IMG/VR virus record: IMGVR_UViG_3300036651_001908
Span: 1 to 64,000 of that record
Origin: a virus
Reading direction: 5' to 3' (one strand)
Length of the DNA stretch: 64,000 bases
Part shown: positions 1 to 5,977 of the stretch, piece by piece
Layout: each line of letters begins with the position of its first letter
How positions within the stretch are numbered: position 1 is the first letter of the stretch
Position numbers and translations under genes: made by a program
The notes under the pieces: model-generated
Told to the model about the DNA's origin: nothing
The model's database searches: none
Seen by the model: the letters and a program-made list of their open reading frames with translations, nothing else

Positions 1-28
1 AAATGTGTACTACTCCAGAGCCCGCACC

Positions 29-211
29 TCAGCGGACCATCCAGACGTAGAACTGCATCGTGAGCCACCGGTCGAAATCTTCTTGCCGACTCCCAGGGGC
101 AGGCTTGGTTAACCGACCTAGATACTCCCAGCCGCGCAGTCGATACCGGCTCATCTCGGTGTCTCGCACCACGGCACACTCGTTCGGCGGCTCAGCAGCC
201 ACGCGTAGCAC
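29..211 (-). CDS. hypothetical protein, 60 aa
   Basis: Leftmost leftward ORF, read from a GTG at 211. I do not recognise it. The C-terminal half is protein-like, with aromatic and charged residues (WEYLGRL, then FDRWLTMQFYVWMV). The frame stays open upstream to 268 with no better start; an ATG at 154 is an alternative. It lies 44 bases after the stop of the zinc-binding gene upstream, so the two probably share a transcript. Confidence 0.5.
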   Translation of the reverse strand: MLRVAAEPPNECAVVRDTEMSRYRLRGWEYLGRLTKPAPGSRQEDFDRWLTMQFYVWMVR

Positions 212-255
212 CCCCGGAATGCCATCGTGGCGTCGGATAGAGCGACGAACAGCCC

Positions 256-573
256 CTATTGGGCATCGTCACCCTCTGCGACATTCCCAGAGCCTGATTT
301 GCCCCACCACGCGTGGTCCCCGATGGGCGCTCCGCGCCATGCACCGTCCACCTGGCGCAGTGTTTTGCCCCCGATCGCCTCGGTGTGGGGGTCCTTGCAG
401 ATCGTCTTGCCGTCCACGCTGCGTTGGTGGGCGTCGAACAGCGATATGCCCTCGAAGGTCTCGTGACACTTGGCACAGTGGCCGGTGCGATTGCCCCGCT
501 GACGCCAGACGTGCTCTAGAGAGCATGCGGGGTACTGCACAGCGTTACGCCGGTGGTCATCCATGGTGTACAT
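256..573 (-). CDS. FDXHR-type putative zinc-binding protein, 105 aa
   Basis: The sequence carries CAKC, then FDAHQR and a later Cys (TICKDP) followed by DGAWRG. This is the layout of the small actinophage FDXHR zinc-binding proteins (C-x2-C, F-D-x-H, C). The molecular role of that family is unknown. I chose the ATG at 573 because a TATACT -10 box (581-586) ends 7 bases upstream, giving a leaderless start; an ATG at 564 follows. The frame is open back to an ATG at 750 behind another promoter (779-806), but the added N-terminus is not protein-like. Confidence 0.7.
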   Translation of the reverse strand: MYTMDDHRRNAVQYPACSLEHVWRQRGNRTGHCAKCHETFEGISLFDAHQRSVDGKTICKDPHTEAIGGKTLRQVDGAWRGAPIGDHAWWGKSGSGNVAEGDDAQ

Positions 574-575
574 AC

Positions 576-590
576 GGCATAGTATATGCC
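576..590. promoter_or_regulatory. near-palindromic operator-like element overlapping a -10 box
   Basis: GGCATAGTATATGCC is an imperfect palindrome that contains the TATACT -10 box of the leftward gene starting at 573. A related perfect palindrome lies at 672-683. A protein bound here would block that promoter. Confidence 0.4.
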
Positions 591-671
591 CAGCGATAGT
601 GGGTAATTGCAGTTTTGGATATGTGATACGATCGATTGCGATCGTGTCGGGTTGAGGTGCATGACCGGTGT

Positions 672-683
672 GGCATATATGCC
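672..683. promoter_or_regulatory. perfect palindrome GGCATATATGCC
   Basis: A 12-base perfect palindrome about 95 bases upstream of the similar element at 576-590. The pair could be bound co-operatively by one dimeric regulator. No motif identifies the regulator. Confidence 0.35.
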
Positions 684-778
684 CCGGGTGACTCGAAAAA
701 TCCGCAGGTCGGGCTAACTCCACCCCTTCAGTCTCTCGACTTCGGTTCATCCGGCCCGGGTGGGTTCTTGTTACCTCT

Positions 779-806
779 ATAGTACACCCGTCAGCGGTGG
801 TGTCAA
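779..806 (-). promoter_or_regulatory. sigma70-like promoter, leftward
   Basis: On the minus strand TTGACA (801-806) and TACTAT (779-784) are 16 bases apart. It fires toward the palindromes and the FDXHR gene, giving that gene a second, leadered transcript. Confidence 0.5.
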
Positions 807-922
807 TAGCACAAACGTTCTAATTTCCTCATTTAGAGTTGCCACCTCGCCGCTCGCGGACAACATTTGAGACCGTGTGGAGAGCCCGATTTGTGAACTG
901 TGTTCGAATGTCGGCACAGAAC

Positions 923-952
923 AGGGCCCGGGAAGATTTCTCCTCCCGGGCC
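923..952 (-). terminator. intrinsic terminator after the 966-1720 operon
   Basis: GGGCCCGGGA and TCCCGGGCCC arms enclose an AAGATTTCTCC-type loop. It lies just downstream of the stop at 966. Confidence 0.75.
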
Positions 953-965
953 CTAATTCTTCTGC

Positions 966-1355
966 TCAATTCTGGTGGTTCGCCGTCCAGTGCAGCCGGA
1001 ATGCCGCCAGGGTGTCACGCACCTCGCCGCAGCCGGGCTCGGGGCAGATCCACGTGTCGTTCTCGCCCTCGACGGCCTTCGGGATCGGCCGCATGGTGGT
1101 GGCCCAGTCGGCTCGGGCCTGGGGGTTGGCCTGCTCTGCGAGCACTGCCTGAACCACAGCGTCGTCGTGGTCCCTCAGGGCGTCCAGTGCCTCGCGCTGC
1201 ATCCGCGTGGCGCGGTTCAGGACGCCGAATGCGAGGGCGGTGGCCTCCTGAAGATTCTTGATCACCTTCTCCTGCTCTTCGATCGCTCGTCCGGCCTCAG
1301 TGGCTCGTGCGACGATTGCCTGGCGGACGGTGTCGGTCTTCTCGGTGGTGGTCAT
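966..1355 (-). CDS. coiled-coil protein with C-terminal C2H2-like zinc finger, 129 aa
   Basis: The first ~90 residues are charged and helical (EEQEKVIKNLQEA, then REALDALRDHDDAV), predicting a coiled coil. The last ~25 residues read C-x4-C, about 12 residues, H-x4-H (CPEPGC ... HWTANH), a C2H2-type zinc-finger pattern. Start at 1355 behind AAGGAGAAGG. It is the last gene of a three-gene leftward operon (1720 to 966). A DNA- or RNA-binding accessory protein is plausible, but I cannot name a target. Confidence 0.75.
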   Translation of the reverse strand: MTTTEKTDTVRQAIVARATEAGRAIEEQEKVIKNLQEATALAFGVLNRATRMQREALDALRDHDDAVVQAVLAEQANPQARADWATTMRPIPKAVEGENDTWICPEPGCGEVRDTLAAFRLHWTANHQN

Positions 1356-1369
1356 GATTCCTTCTCCTT

Positions 1370-1519
1370 CTAAATCTTCTTGCCGTGGAGGGGGCAGGTG
1401 TGGTCGTGGTGCAGCGGGCTGCGCTTCTCGGTGCTGAACTTGGTGTCCAGCACGTGGTAGAGGTCGCACCATCCCTCAGGGGTGGTGGGCCAGACGATGG
1501 GGGCGGCTGCGGTGGTCAT
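1370..1519 (-). CDS. small hypothetical protein, 49 aa
   Basis: Short reading frame starting MTTAAAPIVW and ending HHDHTCPLHGKKI. The His/Cys-rich tail (HHDH, C-x2-H) suggests metal binding. AAGGAGCAC-type ribosome site upstream of 1519. Its stop sits just before the ribosome site of the gene starting at 1355, so the two are probably coupled. Confidence 0.65.
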   Translation of the reverse strand: MTTAAAPIVWPTTPEGWCDLYHVLDTKFSTEKRSPLHHDHTCPLHGKKI

Positions 1520-1540
1520 GGTGTGCTCCTTCGGTGGTGG

Positions 1541-1720
1541 TCAGTCCGGGAGGACTTCGGTGATTTCGTGCTCGGGGATGAATGCTCGTGCGCTGTAGAC
1601 CAGGAGGTCGTTCTCGTTCGCGTACTCCAGTGCGTCGTCGTACTCATCGAAGACCATGCTCACGGTGGCTCGGGACTCCCCGACCAGGAATAGGTCCAGG
1701 ATGATTTCGTTGTGGGCCAT
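1541..1720 (-). CDS. small acidic hypothetical protein, 59 aa
   Basis: First gene of the 1720-966 operon. It starts MAHNEIILDLF and is acidic (DEYDDALEYANENDLL). Its likely beta-alpha-beta layout resembles many small phage host-interaction proteins. AAGGAGAAG lies 7 bases before the ATG, and the transcript should begin near 1749 with an ACCACCACC leader. Function unknown. Confidence 0.7.
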   Translation of the reverse strand: MAHNEIILDLFLVGESRATVSMVFDEYDDALEYANENDLLVYSARAFIPEHEITEVLPD

Positions 1721-1754
1721 GATTTCTTCTCCTTCGGTGGTGGTTGATACTGCA

Positions 1755-1783
1755 ATGGTACACCTGCCTGGTGGCAAGTGCAA
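1755..1783 (-). promoter_or_regulatory. early promoter, TTGCAC-17-TACCAT
   Basis: Minus-strand -35 at 1778-1783 and -10 at 1755-1760. The predicted +1 is about 28 bases before the ATG at 1720. The spacer ends GGTG, as in most early-arm promoters. Confidence 0.8.
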
Positions 1784-1814
1784 GGGCCGGGAAGAACTAA
1801 ATCTTCCCGGCCCC
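1784..1814 (-). terminator. hairpin terminator between cassettes
   Basis: GGGCCGGGAAGA and TCTTCCCGGCCC arms with a short ACTAAA loop, abutting the promoter at 1755-1783. Confidence 0.8.
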
Positions 1815-1820
1815 TGGTGG

Positions 1821-2150
1821 TCAGGCCTTGACTTCGTGCCCGACCACCACGTGAGTCTTGAGGTGGCTGACGAACTCCTCTTCGGTGAGGAACTTCTTGC
1901 CGTCGATCCAGCACGCCTTGGCGTCCGGGCTCGTGATCGTGAGGGTGCCGACCTCGGTGGCCTTGAGCCCCGGGGCCTCGTAAACGAGGGGGAGAACGAC
2001 CTCGGGCACGCCGTCCCAGTAGGGGTCGAACGAGTAGTCGAACGGCTCGCTCGGCATGAGTGCCATAGCGTCGCTGATCATCAGCCCGATGGTGTACGGG
2101 GTGAAGGACTCGTCAACGGTGAGGGCGACGGTGTAGGTCTTGGTGGTCAT
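1821..2150 (-). CDS. hypothetical protein, 109 aa
   Basis: Single-gene cassette starting MTTKTYTVALTV. The protein looks like a compact alpha/beta domain with a C-terminal C-x14-H-x3-H stretch (CWIDGKK ... HLKTH) that could bind zinc as a degenerate finger. AGGAGCAGG-type ribosome site. Own promoter (2189-2217) and terminator (1784-1814). Not recognised. Confidence 0.75.
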   Translation of the reverse strand: MTTKTYTVALTVDESFTPYTIGLMISDAMALMPSEPFDYSFDPYWDGVPEVVLPLVYEAPGLKATEVGTLTITSPDAKACWIDGKKFLTEEEFVSHLKTHVVVGHEVKA

Positions 2151-2188
2151 GGTTCCTGCTCCTTGGTGGTGGTTGACTTGATACTGCA

Positions 2189-2217
2189 ATGGTACACCCG
2201 CCTAGCGGCGAATGCAA
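2189..2217 (-). promoter_or_regulatory. early promoter, TTGCAT-17-TACCAT
   Basis: -35 at 2212-2217 and -10 at 2189-2194 on the minus strand. It drives the gene starting at 2150 with a leader of about 33 bases. Confidence 0.8.
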
Positions 2218-2248
2218 GGGCCAGCAAGATTTAGTTCTTGCTGGCCCT
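2217..2248 (-). terminator. hairpin terminator
   Basis: AGGGCCAGCAAGA and TCTTGCTGGCCCT arms, downstream of the gene ending at 2255 and abutting the next promoter. Confidence 0.8.
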
Positions 2249-2254
2249 TGGTGG

Positions 2255-2548
2255 TCAGCGCGTGCCGTGCGCCTCGGCGTAGGTGGCTGCGGGAACGTCC
2301 CACACGGGCAGCAACCCGGCAGCCCTGCGGATCACGTTGTCCGTGTCGGATGCGCCCAGCATGCGCACCCGCACGTATGGCTCTAGCACGCTCAGGATGT
2401 ACCGGCGCTCCGGGTGAGCGATCGACACGGTGCGGAAGGCCTCCAGGGCGGGGAAGTAAGCGGGGCCCTCGTGAATCACGGGGCGGGGGGCAGCCGTGTC
2501 GCTGCTGTCCGTAGCGTCCTCGACCATGAATACTTCGGTGGTGGTCAT
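2255..2548 (-). CDS. hypothetical protein, 97 aa
   Basis: Single cassette starting MTTTEVFMVEDA behind CTGGAGGAC. Mixed alpha/beta composition, no Cys pair and no membrane segment. The region from residue 25 (IHEGPAYFPALEAFR) on looks globular. Own promoter at 2585-2613. Not recognised. Confidence 0.75.
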   Translation of the reverse strand: MTTTEVFMVEDATDSSDTAAPRPVIHEGPAYFPALEAFRTVSIAHPERRYILSVLEPYVRVRMLGASDTDNVIRRAAGLLPVWDVPAATYAEAHGTR

Positions 2549-2584
2549 GATGTCCTCCAGGGTGGTGGTTGATTTGATACTGCA

Positions 2585-2613
2585 ATCTTATGGCGACCAT
2601 GGCAGGCTGTCAA
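2585..2613 (-). promoter_or_regulatory. early promoter, TTGACA-17-TAAGAT
   Basis: Consensus -35 (2608-2613) and -10 (2585-2590). The TGCAGTAT start region matches the other early promoters. Confidence 0.8.
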
Positions 2614-2710
2614 GAGATTTCTCGAAATACAGCAAACTTTCTATAACATACAGCCAGCGCATAGATTCGATTTCGGGCAGGGGCGGTACAACTCCGTCGG
2701 GTTCCCCTTC

Positions 2711-2739
2711 AGTATACACCACACCACGGCTCGGCGCAA
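2711..2739 (-). promoter_or_regulatory. possible leftward promoter, TTGCGC-17-TATACT
   Basis: -35 at 2734-2739, -10 at 2711-2716. Nothing convincing is encoded before the 2585-2613 promoter; a 24-codon ORF (2588-2662) is the only candidate. Confidence 0.45.
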
Positions 2740-2812
2740 GTGTTATACTCAACTCATGAAGATTTTTCTCGGGTAAGGGGAGGTGGGGTGACCGTACCCT
2801 TGCCTGGGGAGA

Positions 2813-2833
2813 GGGGGGCCTTTCGGCCCCCCT
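2813..2833. terminator. bidirectional terminator
   Basis: GGGGGGCC-TTTC-GGCCCCCC followed by TT. It lies between the end of the leftward gene at 2837 and the 2614-2812 intergenic stretch. Confidence 0.75.
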
Positions 2834-2836
2834 TGC

Positions 2837-3124
2837 TCAGTGTGCGCTCACGTCCTCCCGGTGATTGGTGCTCCATGCCCAGCCACCGTCGATGGTGGTG
2901 GTCAGGCGCTCAGCGCCGCACTTGCAGCGGGTGAGGAAGTAGCCCTCCTTCACGGGGATGCCGACGGACGTGAAGTGTCCTTCGGGCCACGCGTTGTCTT
3001 CGGTCATGATGTCCTCCTCCTCGCGCTGGTCGGCGTGCTCACCGCAGTAGCCGTCGTACCCTTCGCCGTCGTCCAGGCTGTTGGTGCAGCCGGGGAATCC
3101 GCAGCGGTCGTCATCCTCAAACAT
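2837..3124 (-). CDS. zinc-binding protein, possibly with an internal second start, 95 aa
   Basis: The N-terminal half holds C-x4-C and C-x2-H (CGFPGC ... YCGEH). The C-terminal half holds CKC and ends WAWSTNHRED. A strong GAGGAGGAC lies before an in-frame ATG at residue 40 (MTEDNAWPEG), so a 56-residue second product starting at 3007 is possible. The main start at 3124 follows a GAGGAGCAAATC-type site. Own promoter at 3164-3192. Confidence 0.65.
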   Translation of the reverse strand: MFEDDDRCGFPGCTNSLDDGEGYDGYCGEHADQREEEDIMTEDNAWPEGHFTSVGIPVKEGYFLTRCKCGAERLTTTIDGGWAWSTNHREDVSAH

Positions 3125-3163
3125 GATTTGCTCCTCAGTGGTGGTGGTTGCCTTGATACTGCA

Positions 3164-3192
3164 ATGGTAGCAGACTACTTCACGCTGAACAA
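3164..3192 (-). promoter_or_regulatory. early promoter, TTGTTC-17-TACCAT
   Basis: -35 at 3187-3192, -10 at 3164-3169. It is embedded in the 3' end of the upstream gene (3175-3501), so no terminator separates the two. Confidence 0.7.
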
Positions 3193-3501
3193 GCCCCACG
3201 GTCCAGGTGGTTCTGGATCCTTCTGCTCGGGCTTGCTCGTGCGCCTCCGGCTCGGGGATGCGTTGTAGCGCTCGCGGAGATACGCCTGCCGGTGCTGGCG
3301 GAACTCAGGGTCGGCACGGTACTTCTCGACCCACTTCGCGGCCTTCCGCTTCTTCTGGGCCTCATACTCTGCCGGGTGGTCCTTGCGCCACTGCTCGCGC
3401 CACTGCCGATTGCGCTCCAGCAATGCCTCCTTCTCTTCGGGGCTCATGTTCTGGTAGCGCTCGCGACGCCGATCGGCGCTGCTCTTCTTCTCATTCATCA
3501 T
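3175..3501 (-). CDS. basic, charged helical protein, 108 aa
   Basis: Dominated by Arg, Lys and Glu (RRRERYQNMSPEEKEALLER, then REQWRKDHPAEYEAQKKRK), predicting long basic helices that could bind nucleic acid. Repeated YRADPEFRQHRQAYLRERY-like segments resemble the helical tails of phage HNH-associated proteins, but no nuclease motif is present. AAGGAGGA precedes the tandem ATG codons at 3501/3498. Confidence 0.65.
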   Translation of the reverse strand: MMNEKKSSADRRRERYQNMSPEEKEALLERNRQWREQWRKDHPAEYEAQKKRKAAKWVEKYRADPEFRQHRQAYLRERYNASPSRRRTSKPEQKDPEPPGPWGLFSVK

Positions 3502-3522
3502 TCCTCCTTGCTACATGCCGAT

Positions 3523-3551
3523 GCCCCGCCCAAATCTTGTTTGGACGGGGC
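3523..3551 (-). terminator. hairpin terminator
   Basis: GCCCCG-C-CCAAA and TTTGG-A-CGGGGC arms around TCTTG. It contains one copy of the AACAAGATTT decamer (minus strand). Confidence 0.65.
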
Positions 3552-3587
3552 CCGACGGTGGGTTGGTCTAGGTTCCGATGGTGGTGC

Positions 3588-3818
3588 TCATGAGTGCGCC
3601 TCGATCCAGGCGGCACGCGCGGCGTAGTCGTCAGACTCGAACACGTCCCGGGGCATTTGCACTTCAGTCCAGGACTCCAGGTACTCCTCGAACGTGAAGG
3701 ATGAGTCCCCGATGTCTTCGTAGTTGCCTCGCATGTCGTCGTAGTCGTTCGCCACGTAGGCGACTTCGGGGTCATCGTGCTCGGTAACCCAGACTCGGAC
3801 GGTATCGGTGGTGGTCAT
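3588..3818 (-). CDS. strongly acidic small protein, 76 aa
   Basis: Very rich in Asp and Glu (TEHDDPEVAYVANDYDDMRG, then DIGDSSFTFEEYLE). The composition resembles antirestriction proteins and DNA mimics, but that is compositional inference only. CCTGAGGAGGACACC precedes the ATG. It follows the gene at 3844-4077 and is probably cotranscribed from its promoter. Confidence 0.7.
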   Translation of the reverse strand: MTTTDTVRVWVTEHDDPEVAYVANDYDDMRGNYEDIGDSSFTFEEYLESWTEVQMPRDVFESDDYAARAAWIEAHS

Positions 3819-3843
3819 GGTGTCCTCCTCAGGACGGTGGTGG

Positions 3844-4077
3844 TTACTCGGTGGGGAACATGCTGGCCCAGCATGCGGGGTGGGTGCCGCTGATCAGCGT
3901 TTCGCGCTCTTCGGCGGTCCAGGTGGGGAACACGTCTTGCGTGTACTCGCCCGCCTGCCAGCGGGTGTACTCGTCGTGAGTCATTCCGATGTGCGTGCCC
4001 CGGTGGCAAAGCGGGCACACCCGGATCACGATGTGCAGGTTCGGGCTGATACATGAGGTGCAGGTGGTGGTTGTCAT
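3844..4077 (-). CDS. zinc-ribbon-like small protein, 77 aa
   Basis: Starts MTTTTCTSCISPNLH; the pairs C-x2-C (CTSC) and C-x2-C-H (CPLCHRGTH) about 15 residues apart are a zinc-ribbon signature. Later part is acidic and aromatic (EEYTRW-type; TQDVFPTWTAEERE). Predicted leaderless: the -10 TACCAT ends 6 bases before the ATG. First gene of a two-gene unit with 3588-3818. Confidence 0.75.
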   Translation of the reverse strand: MTTTTCTSCISPNLHIVIRVCPLCHRGTHIGMTHDEYTRWQAGEYTQDVFPTWTAEERETLISGTHPACWASMFPTE

Positions 4078-4083
4078 ACTTCG

Positions 4084-4112
4084 ATGGTAGCACCTTCAGC
4101 CTGACATGGCAA
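4084..4112 (-). promoter_or_regulatory. early promoter, TTGCCA-17-TACCAT (leaderless)
   Basis: -35 at 4107-4112, -10 at 4084-4089. The predicted +1 is the A of the ATG at 4077. Confidence 0.8.
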
Positions 4113-4144
4113 GGGCCCTGAAGAGAAAATCTTCAGGGCCCTTC
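4111..4144 (-). terminator. hairpin terminator
   Basis: AAGGGCCCTGAAGA and TCTTCAGGGCCCTT arms with a GAAAA-type loop, downstream of the gene ending at 4156. Confidence 0.85.
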
Positions 4145-4155
4145 TAGGGGTAGGC

Positions 4156-4479
4156 CTAGAGGCGGATGCTGTACACCCGGGTGAGTAGGGCGGTCCATGA
4201 GCACGCGTAGTGCATGGCGCTCGCTCGCTTGGTGCGAGGGTCGATGGTCCAGGTGCTCCACATGTCCGGGTGCAGCGAGCCTTCCGCGATTGCCGATAGA
4301 GGCTTGCCACAGTGGTCGCACGGGCGGTTGCCGATTGCCTTGGTGGCATTGCTCACGTGCAGCATGTACGGCTTGCGACGGCGGTACATGGACGCCTTGA
4401 CGCCTGCCAGGTTGTCAGCCTCCGGATAGGCGTGCGCGCCGTTTGTCCACGGCTTGCGGTAGTTGGGCTTGGTGGTCAT
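4156..4479 (-). CDS. zinc-finger hypothetical protein, 107 aa
   Basis: Starts MTTKPNYRKPWT. A C-x2-C pair (CDHCGKPL) is followed by H and another C (YACSW), a plausible zinc site. Start overlaps the stop of the 43-residue gene upstream (ATGA), so translation is probably coupled. Not recognised. Confidence 0.7.
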   Translation of the reverse strand: MTTKPNYRKPWTNGAHAYPEADNLAGVKASMYRRRKPYMLHVSNATKAIGNRPCDHCGKPLSAIAEGSLHPDMWSTWTIDPRTKRASAMHYACSWTALLTRVYSIRL

Positions 4480-4607
4480 TTCTTGCTCCCGGTGGTGTGA
4501 GTGTGCGAGTAGAACGCGGCGTTCGTCGGGAATGCCTTGCCACAGAACTTGCAGGGCAGCGGAGTCGTCAGGGGCTTGGGGCCCTGGACCTTCTTCGATT
4601 GCTTCAT
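4476..4607 (-). CDS. single C2H2 zinc-finger microprotein, 43 aa
   Basis: A basic leader MKQSKKVQGPK is followed by CKFCGKAF, 9 residues, then HTH: essentially one minimal C2H2-like finger. Predicted leaderless from a near-consensus promoter (4614-4642). The 4-base ATGA overlap couples it to the 107-residue gene. A nucleic-acid-binding role is inferred from the fold only. Confidence 0.75.
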   Translation of the reverse strand: MKQSKKVQGPKPLTTPLPCKFCGKAFPTNAAFYSHTHTTGSKK

Positions 4608-4613
4608 ACTGCG

Positions 4614-4642
4614 ACAGTAGTCCTGCCATGGCTGTATGTCAA
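4614..4642 (-). promoter_or_regulatory. early promoter, TTGACA-17-TACTGT (leaderless)
   Basis: Consensus -35 at 4637-4642 and -10 at 4614-4619, six bases before the ATG at 4607. Divergent from the promoter at 4688-4716. Confidence 0.8.
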
Positions 4643-4687
4643 CCCCTGTTCGCAAATCCCAGCAAACATACAGGTTCAGATTGCCTC

Positions 4688-4716
4688 TTGCGCACGTACT
4701 GCCATGGGTGTACGAT
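4688..4716 (+). promoter_or_regulatory. rightward promoter, TTGCGC-17-TACGAT (leaderless)
   Basis: -35 at 4688-4693, -10 at 4711-4716, then TGCAGT and ATG at 4723. The same architecture as the leftward early promoters, inverted. Confidence 0.8.
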
Positions 4717-4722
4717 TGCAGT

Positions 4723-4983
4723 ATGAACAACACAGAGGCGCGGAGCGCCATCCTCTATTACCGCGGCGACACCCTGGTCCGCCGTGCCGTCAACGCAATC
4801 CCGACAGAGTCTGTCGCGGATGCGCTCGCCACCGCTGCATCGCACGTATGGGAAGAGGCGGCCGAACAAGTCTTCGTCGGCGTCCCGGTCACCATGCAAG
4901 AGGCAGCGTGGGGCACGTCCCTCGAATTCACGTCCCCCATCGGGCCCGTGAAGATGGTCGGGACGGCTCTACTCAACCGCTGA
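4723..4983 (+). CDS. hypothetical protein, 86 aa
   Basis: The only rightward gene of the left arm. It starts MNNTEARSAILYYRG; an in-frame codon at 4636 is rejected because the promoter lies downstream of it. Helical in the middle (ESVADALATAASHVWEEAAE) and beta-rich at the end. No motif recognised. Terminated at 5001-5025. Confidence 0.75.
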   Translation: MNNTEARSAILYYRGDTLVRRAVNAIPTESVADALATAASHVWEEAAEQVFVGVPVTMQEAAWGTSLEFTSPIGPVKMVGTALLNR

Positions 4984-5000
4984 ACACTCACCTAGCCACC

Positions 5001-5025
5001 GGGGGTCGGGACACCGACCCCCCTT
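5001..5025 (+). terminator. hairpin terminator
   Basis: GGGGGTCGG-GACA-CCGACCCCC followed by CTT, just after the rightward gene ending at 4983. Confidence 0.8.
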
Positions 5026-5033
5026 AGGTGTGC

Positions 5034-5132
5034 CTAGAACAAGATTTGCGCCACTAGCCAGGCGCTCGCCGCGATCGTGCCCCATGCCACTAGCGCGAGC
5101 GGGACTGCGACCCGGATAGTCTGTCGATTCAT
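5034..5132 (-). CDS. single-helix membrane peptide, 32 aa
   Basis: Starts MNRQTIRVAVPLALV and continues as one hydrophobic helix to its end (LVAQILF), so it is a predicted membrane peptide with a basic N-terminus inside. Bounded by terminators on both sides (5001-5025 and 5149-5180). No good ribosome site is visible (GGCGTG precedes the ATG). The coding of AQILF contains an AACAAGATTT decamer. Confidence 0.5.
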   Translation of the reverse strand: MNRQTIRVAVPLALVAWGTIAASAWLVAQILF

Positions 5133-5148
5133 CACGCCGGGCAGAGTA

Positions 5149-5180
5149 GAGGGCCTGAGGAAGATTTTCCTCAGGCCCTC
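5149..5180 (-). terminator. hairpin terminator
   Basis: GAGGGCCTGAGGA and TCCTCAGGCCCTC arms around AGATTT, downstream of the gene ending at 5194. Confidence 0.85.
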
Positions 5181-5193
5181 AGTGTCGGGCGGG

Positions 5194-5502
5194 TCAGAGC
5201 AGCGCGTAGCGCACCGCGCTCTGGTGCTTGCTGGTGCTCACGCTGTACTTGTGATCCGGGATGGTCCAGCCGTCCGGGGTGTGCCACGCGATCGGGGTGT
5301 GATACGAGTAAACGACGTAGTCAACGGCGTTCACGTCCAGGTAGAACTTGTCCCGCCACAGTCGCGGCAGGGCACCGACGGTGCCCTCGTTCGGGCCCCC
5401 GCGGAAGTTGGGCTCACCGTACGCGTTGCCCCCGGCGCTGAACGGCTGACGGGCCACGATGCGATCGGCGGCGGTGCGGATGTTGGTGGCGGTGGTGGTC
5501 AT
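5194..5502 (-). CDS. hypothetical protein, 102 aa
   Basis: Single cassette starting MTTTATNIRTAADR behind CTGGAGGAC. Contains aromatic, beta-rich segments (DYVVYSYHTPIAWHTPDGW) suggesting a compact beta domain. Promoter 5538-5566, terminator 5149-5180. Not recognised. Confidence 0.75.
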   Translation of the reverse strand: MTTTATNIRTAADRIVARQPFSAGGNAYGEPNFRGGPNEGTVGALPRLWRDKFYLDVNAVDYVVYSYHTPIAWHTPDGWTIPDHKYSVSTSKHQSAVRYALL

Positions 5503-5537
5503 GATGTCCTCCAGGGTGGTGGTTGGTTGATACTGCA

Positions 5538-5566
5538 ATGGTAGCCTACTGCGGCCGGACATGCAA
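5538..5566 (-). promoter_or_regulatory. early promoter, TTGCAT-17-TACCAT
   Basis: -35 at 5561-5566, -10 at 5538-5543; leadered transcript for the gene at 5194-5502. Confidence 0.8.
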
Positions 5567-5602
5567 GAGGGCCAGGGAAGATAATTCTTCTTCCCTGGCC
5601 CT
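5567..5602 (-). terminator. hairpin terminator
   Basis: AGGGCCAGGGAAGA and TTCTTCCCTGGCCCT arms. Nearly identical to the hairpin at 5930-5965, so the cassettes were probably duplicated. Confidence 0.85.
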
Positions 5603-5612
5603 AGGCGGATGG

Positions 5613-5894
5613 TCAGCGCTCTTCGATCCTCAGGTCCCCCCTCAGAACGGTGTAGAACCGTTGCCCCGGGTAGCGGTGGCGCCATTCGATCACTTCGGCG
5701 CGGAGTGCCTTCCAGGTGGTGGTTTTGGCGGAGTGAGTCACGGTCGATTCGGTGACCAGGACCATATCGGCCCCGTGCTCACTGACCAGAACCTCACCCC
5801 CGGCCTCGAAGAATCGTCGGGCGGTGCCGACGGTGGTGCGCGTGGCCCAAACGGGGGCGGTGGTGGTTTCGGTGGTGGTGGTTGATTCGTTCAT
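5613..5894 (-). CDS. hypothetical protein, 93 aa
   Basis: Starts MNESTTTTETTTAP; this Thr-rich start is encoded by an ACCACC tract. The remainder looks like a small alpha/beta domain (EVLVSEHGADMVLVTEST ... WKALRAEVIEW). Predicted leaderless from 5901-5929. Not recognised. Confidence 0.75.
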   Translation of the reverse strand: MNESTTTTETTTAPVWATRTTVGTARRFFEAGGEVLVSEHGADMVLVTESTVTHSAKTTTWKALRAEVIEWRHRYPGQRFYTVLRGDLRIEER

Positions 5895-5900
5895 ACTGCG

Positions 5901-5929
5901 ATAGTACACCCACGCGCCCGGACATGCAA
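5901..5929 (-). promoter_or_regulatory. early promoter, TTGCAT-17-TACTAT (leaderless)
   Basis: -35 at 5924-5929, -10 at 5901-5906, CGCAGT, then ATG at 5894. Confidence 0.8.
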
Positions 5930-5965
5930 GAGGGCCAGGGAAGATAATTCTTCTTCCCTGGCCCC
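5930..5965 (-). terminator. hairpin terminator
   Basis: AGGGCCAGGGAAGA and TTCTTCCCTGGCCC arms, downstream of the secreted-protein gene ending at 5978. Confidence 0.85.
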
Positions 5966-5977
5966 CGATTGGCTAGA

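Larger units (their letters stand above)
574..922. other. intergenic regulatory region
   Basis: About 350 bases without a convincing gene. It holds the two palindromes, the 779-806 promoter and AT-rich stretches (813-835, 863-900). The terminator at 923-952 bounds it on the right. Confidence 0.5.

Noticed and set aside
60-599. Rightward ORF of 179 codons at the left end
   Set aside because: Arg/Pro/Ser-rich shadow of the leftward FDXHR gene; no ribosome site.
2588-2662. 24-codon leftward ORF (MRWLYVIESLLYFEK ...)
   Set aside because: It lies downstream of a possible promoter (2711-2739) but has no ribosome site and overlaps the next promoter; too weak to call.
3567-3591. Seven-codon ORF MSTTIGT overlapping the stop of the acidic gene at 3588
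   Set aside because: ATGA overlap is suggestive, but the peptide is too short to support.
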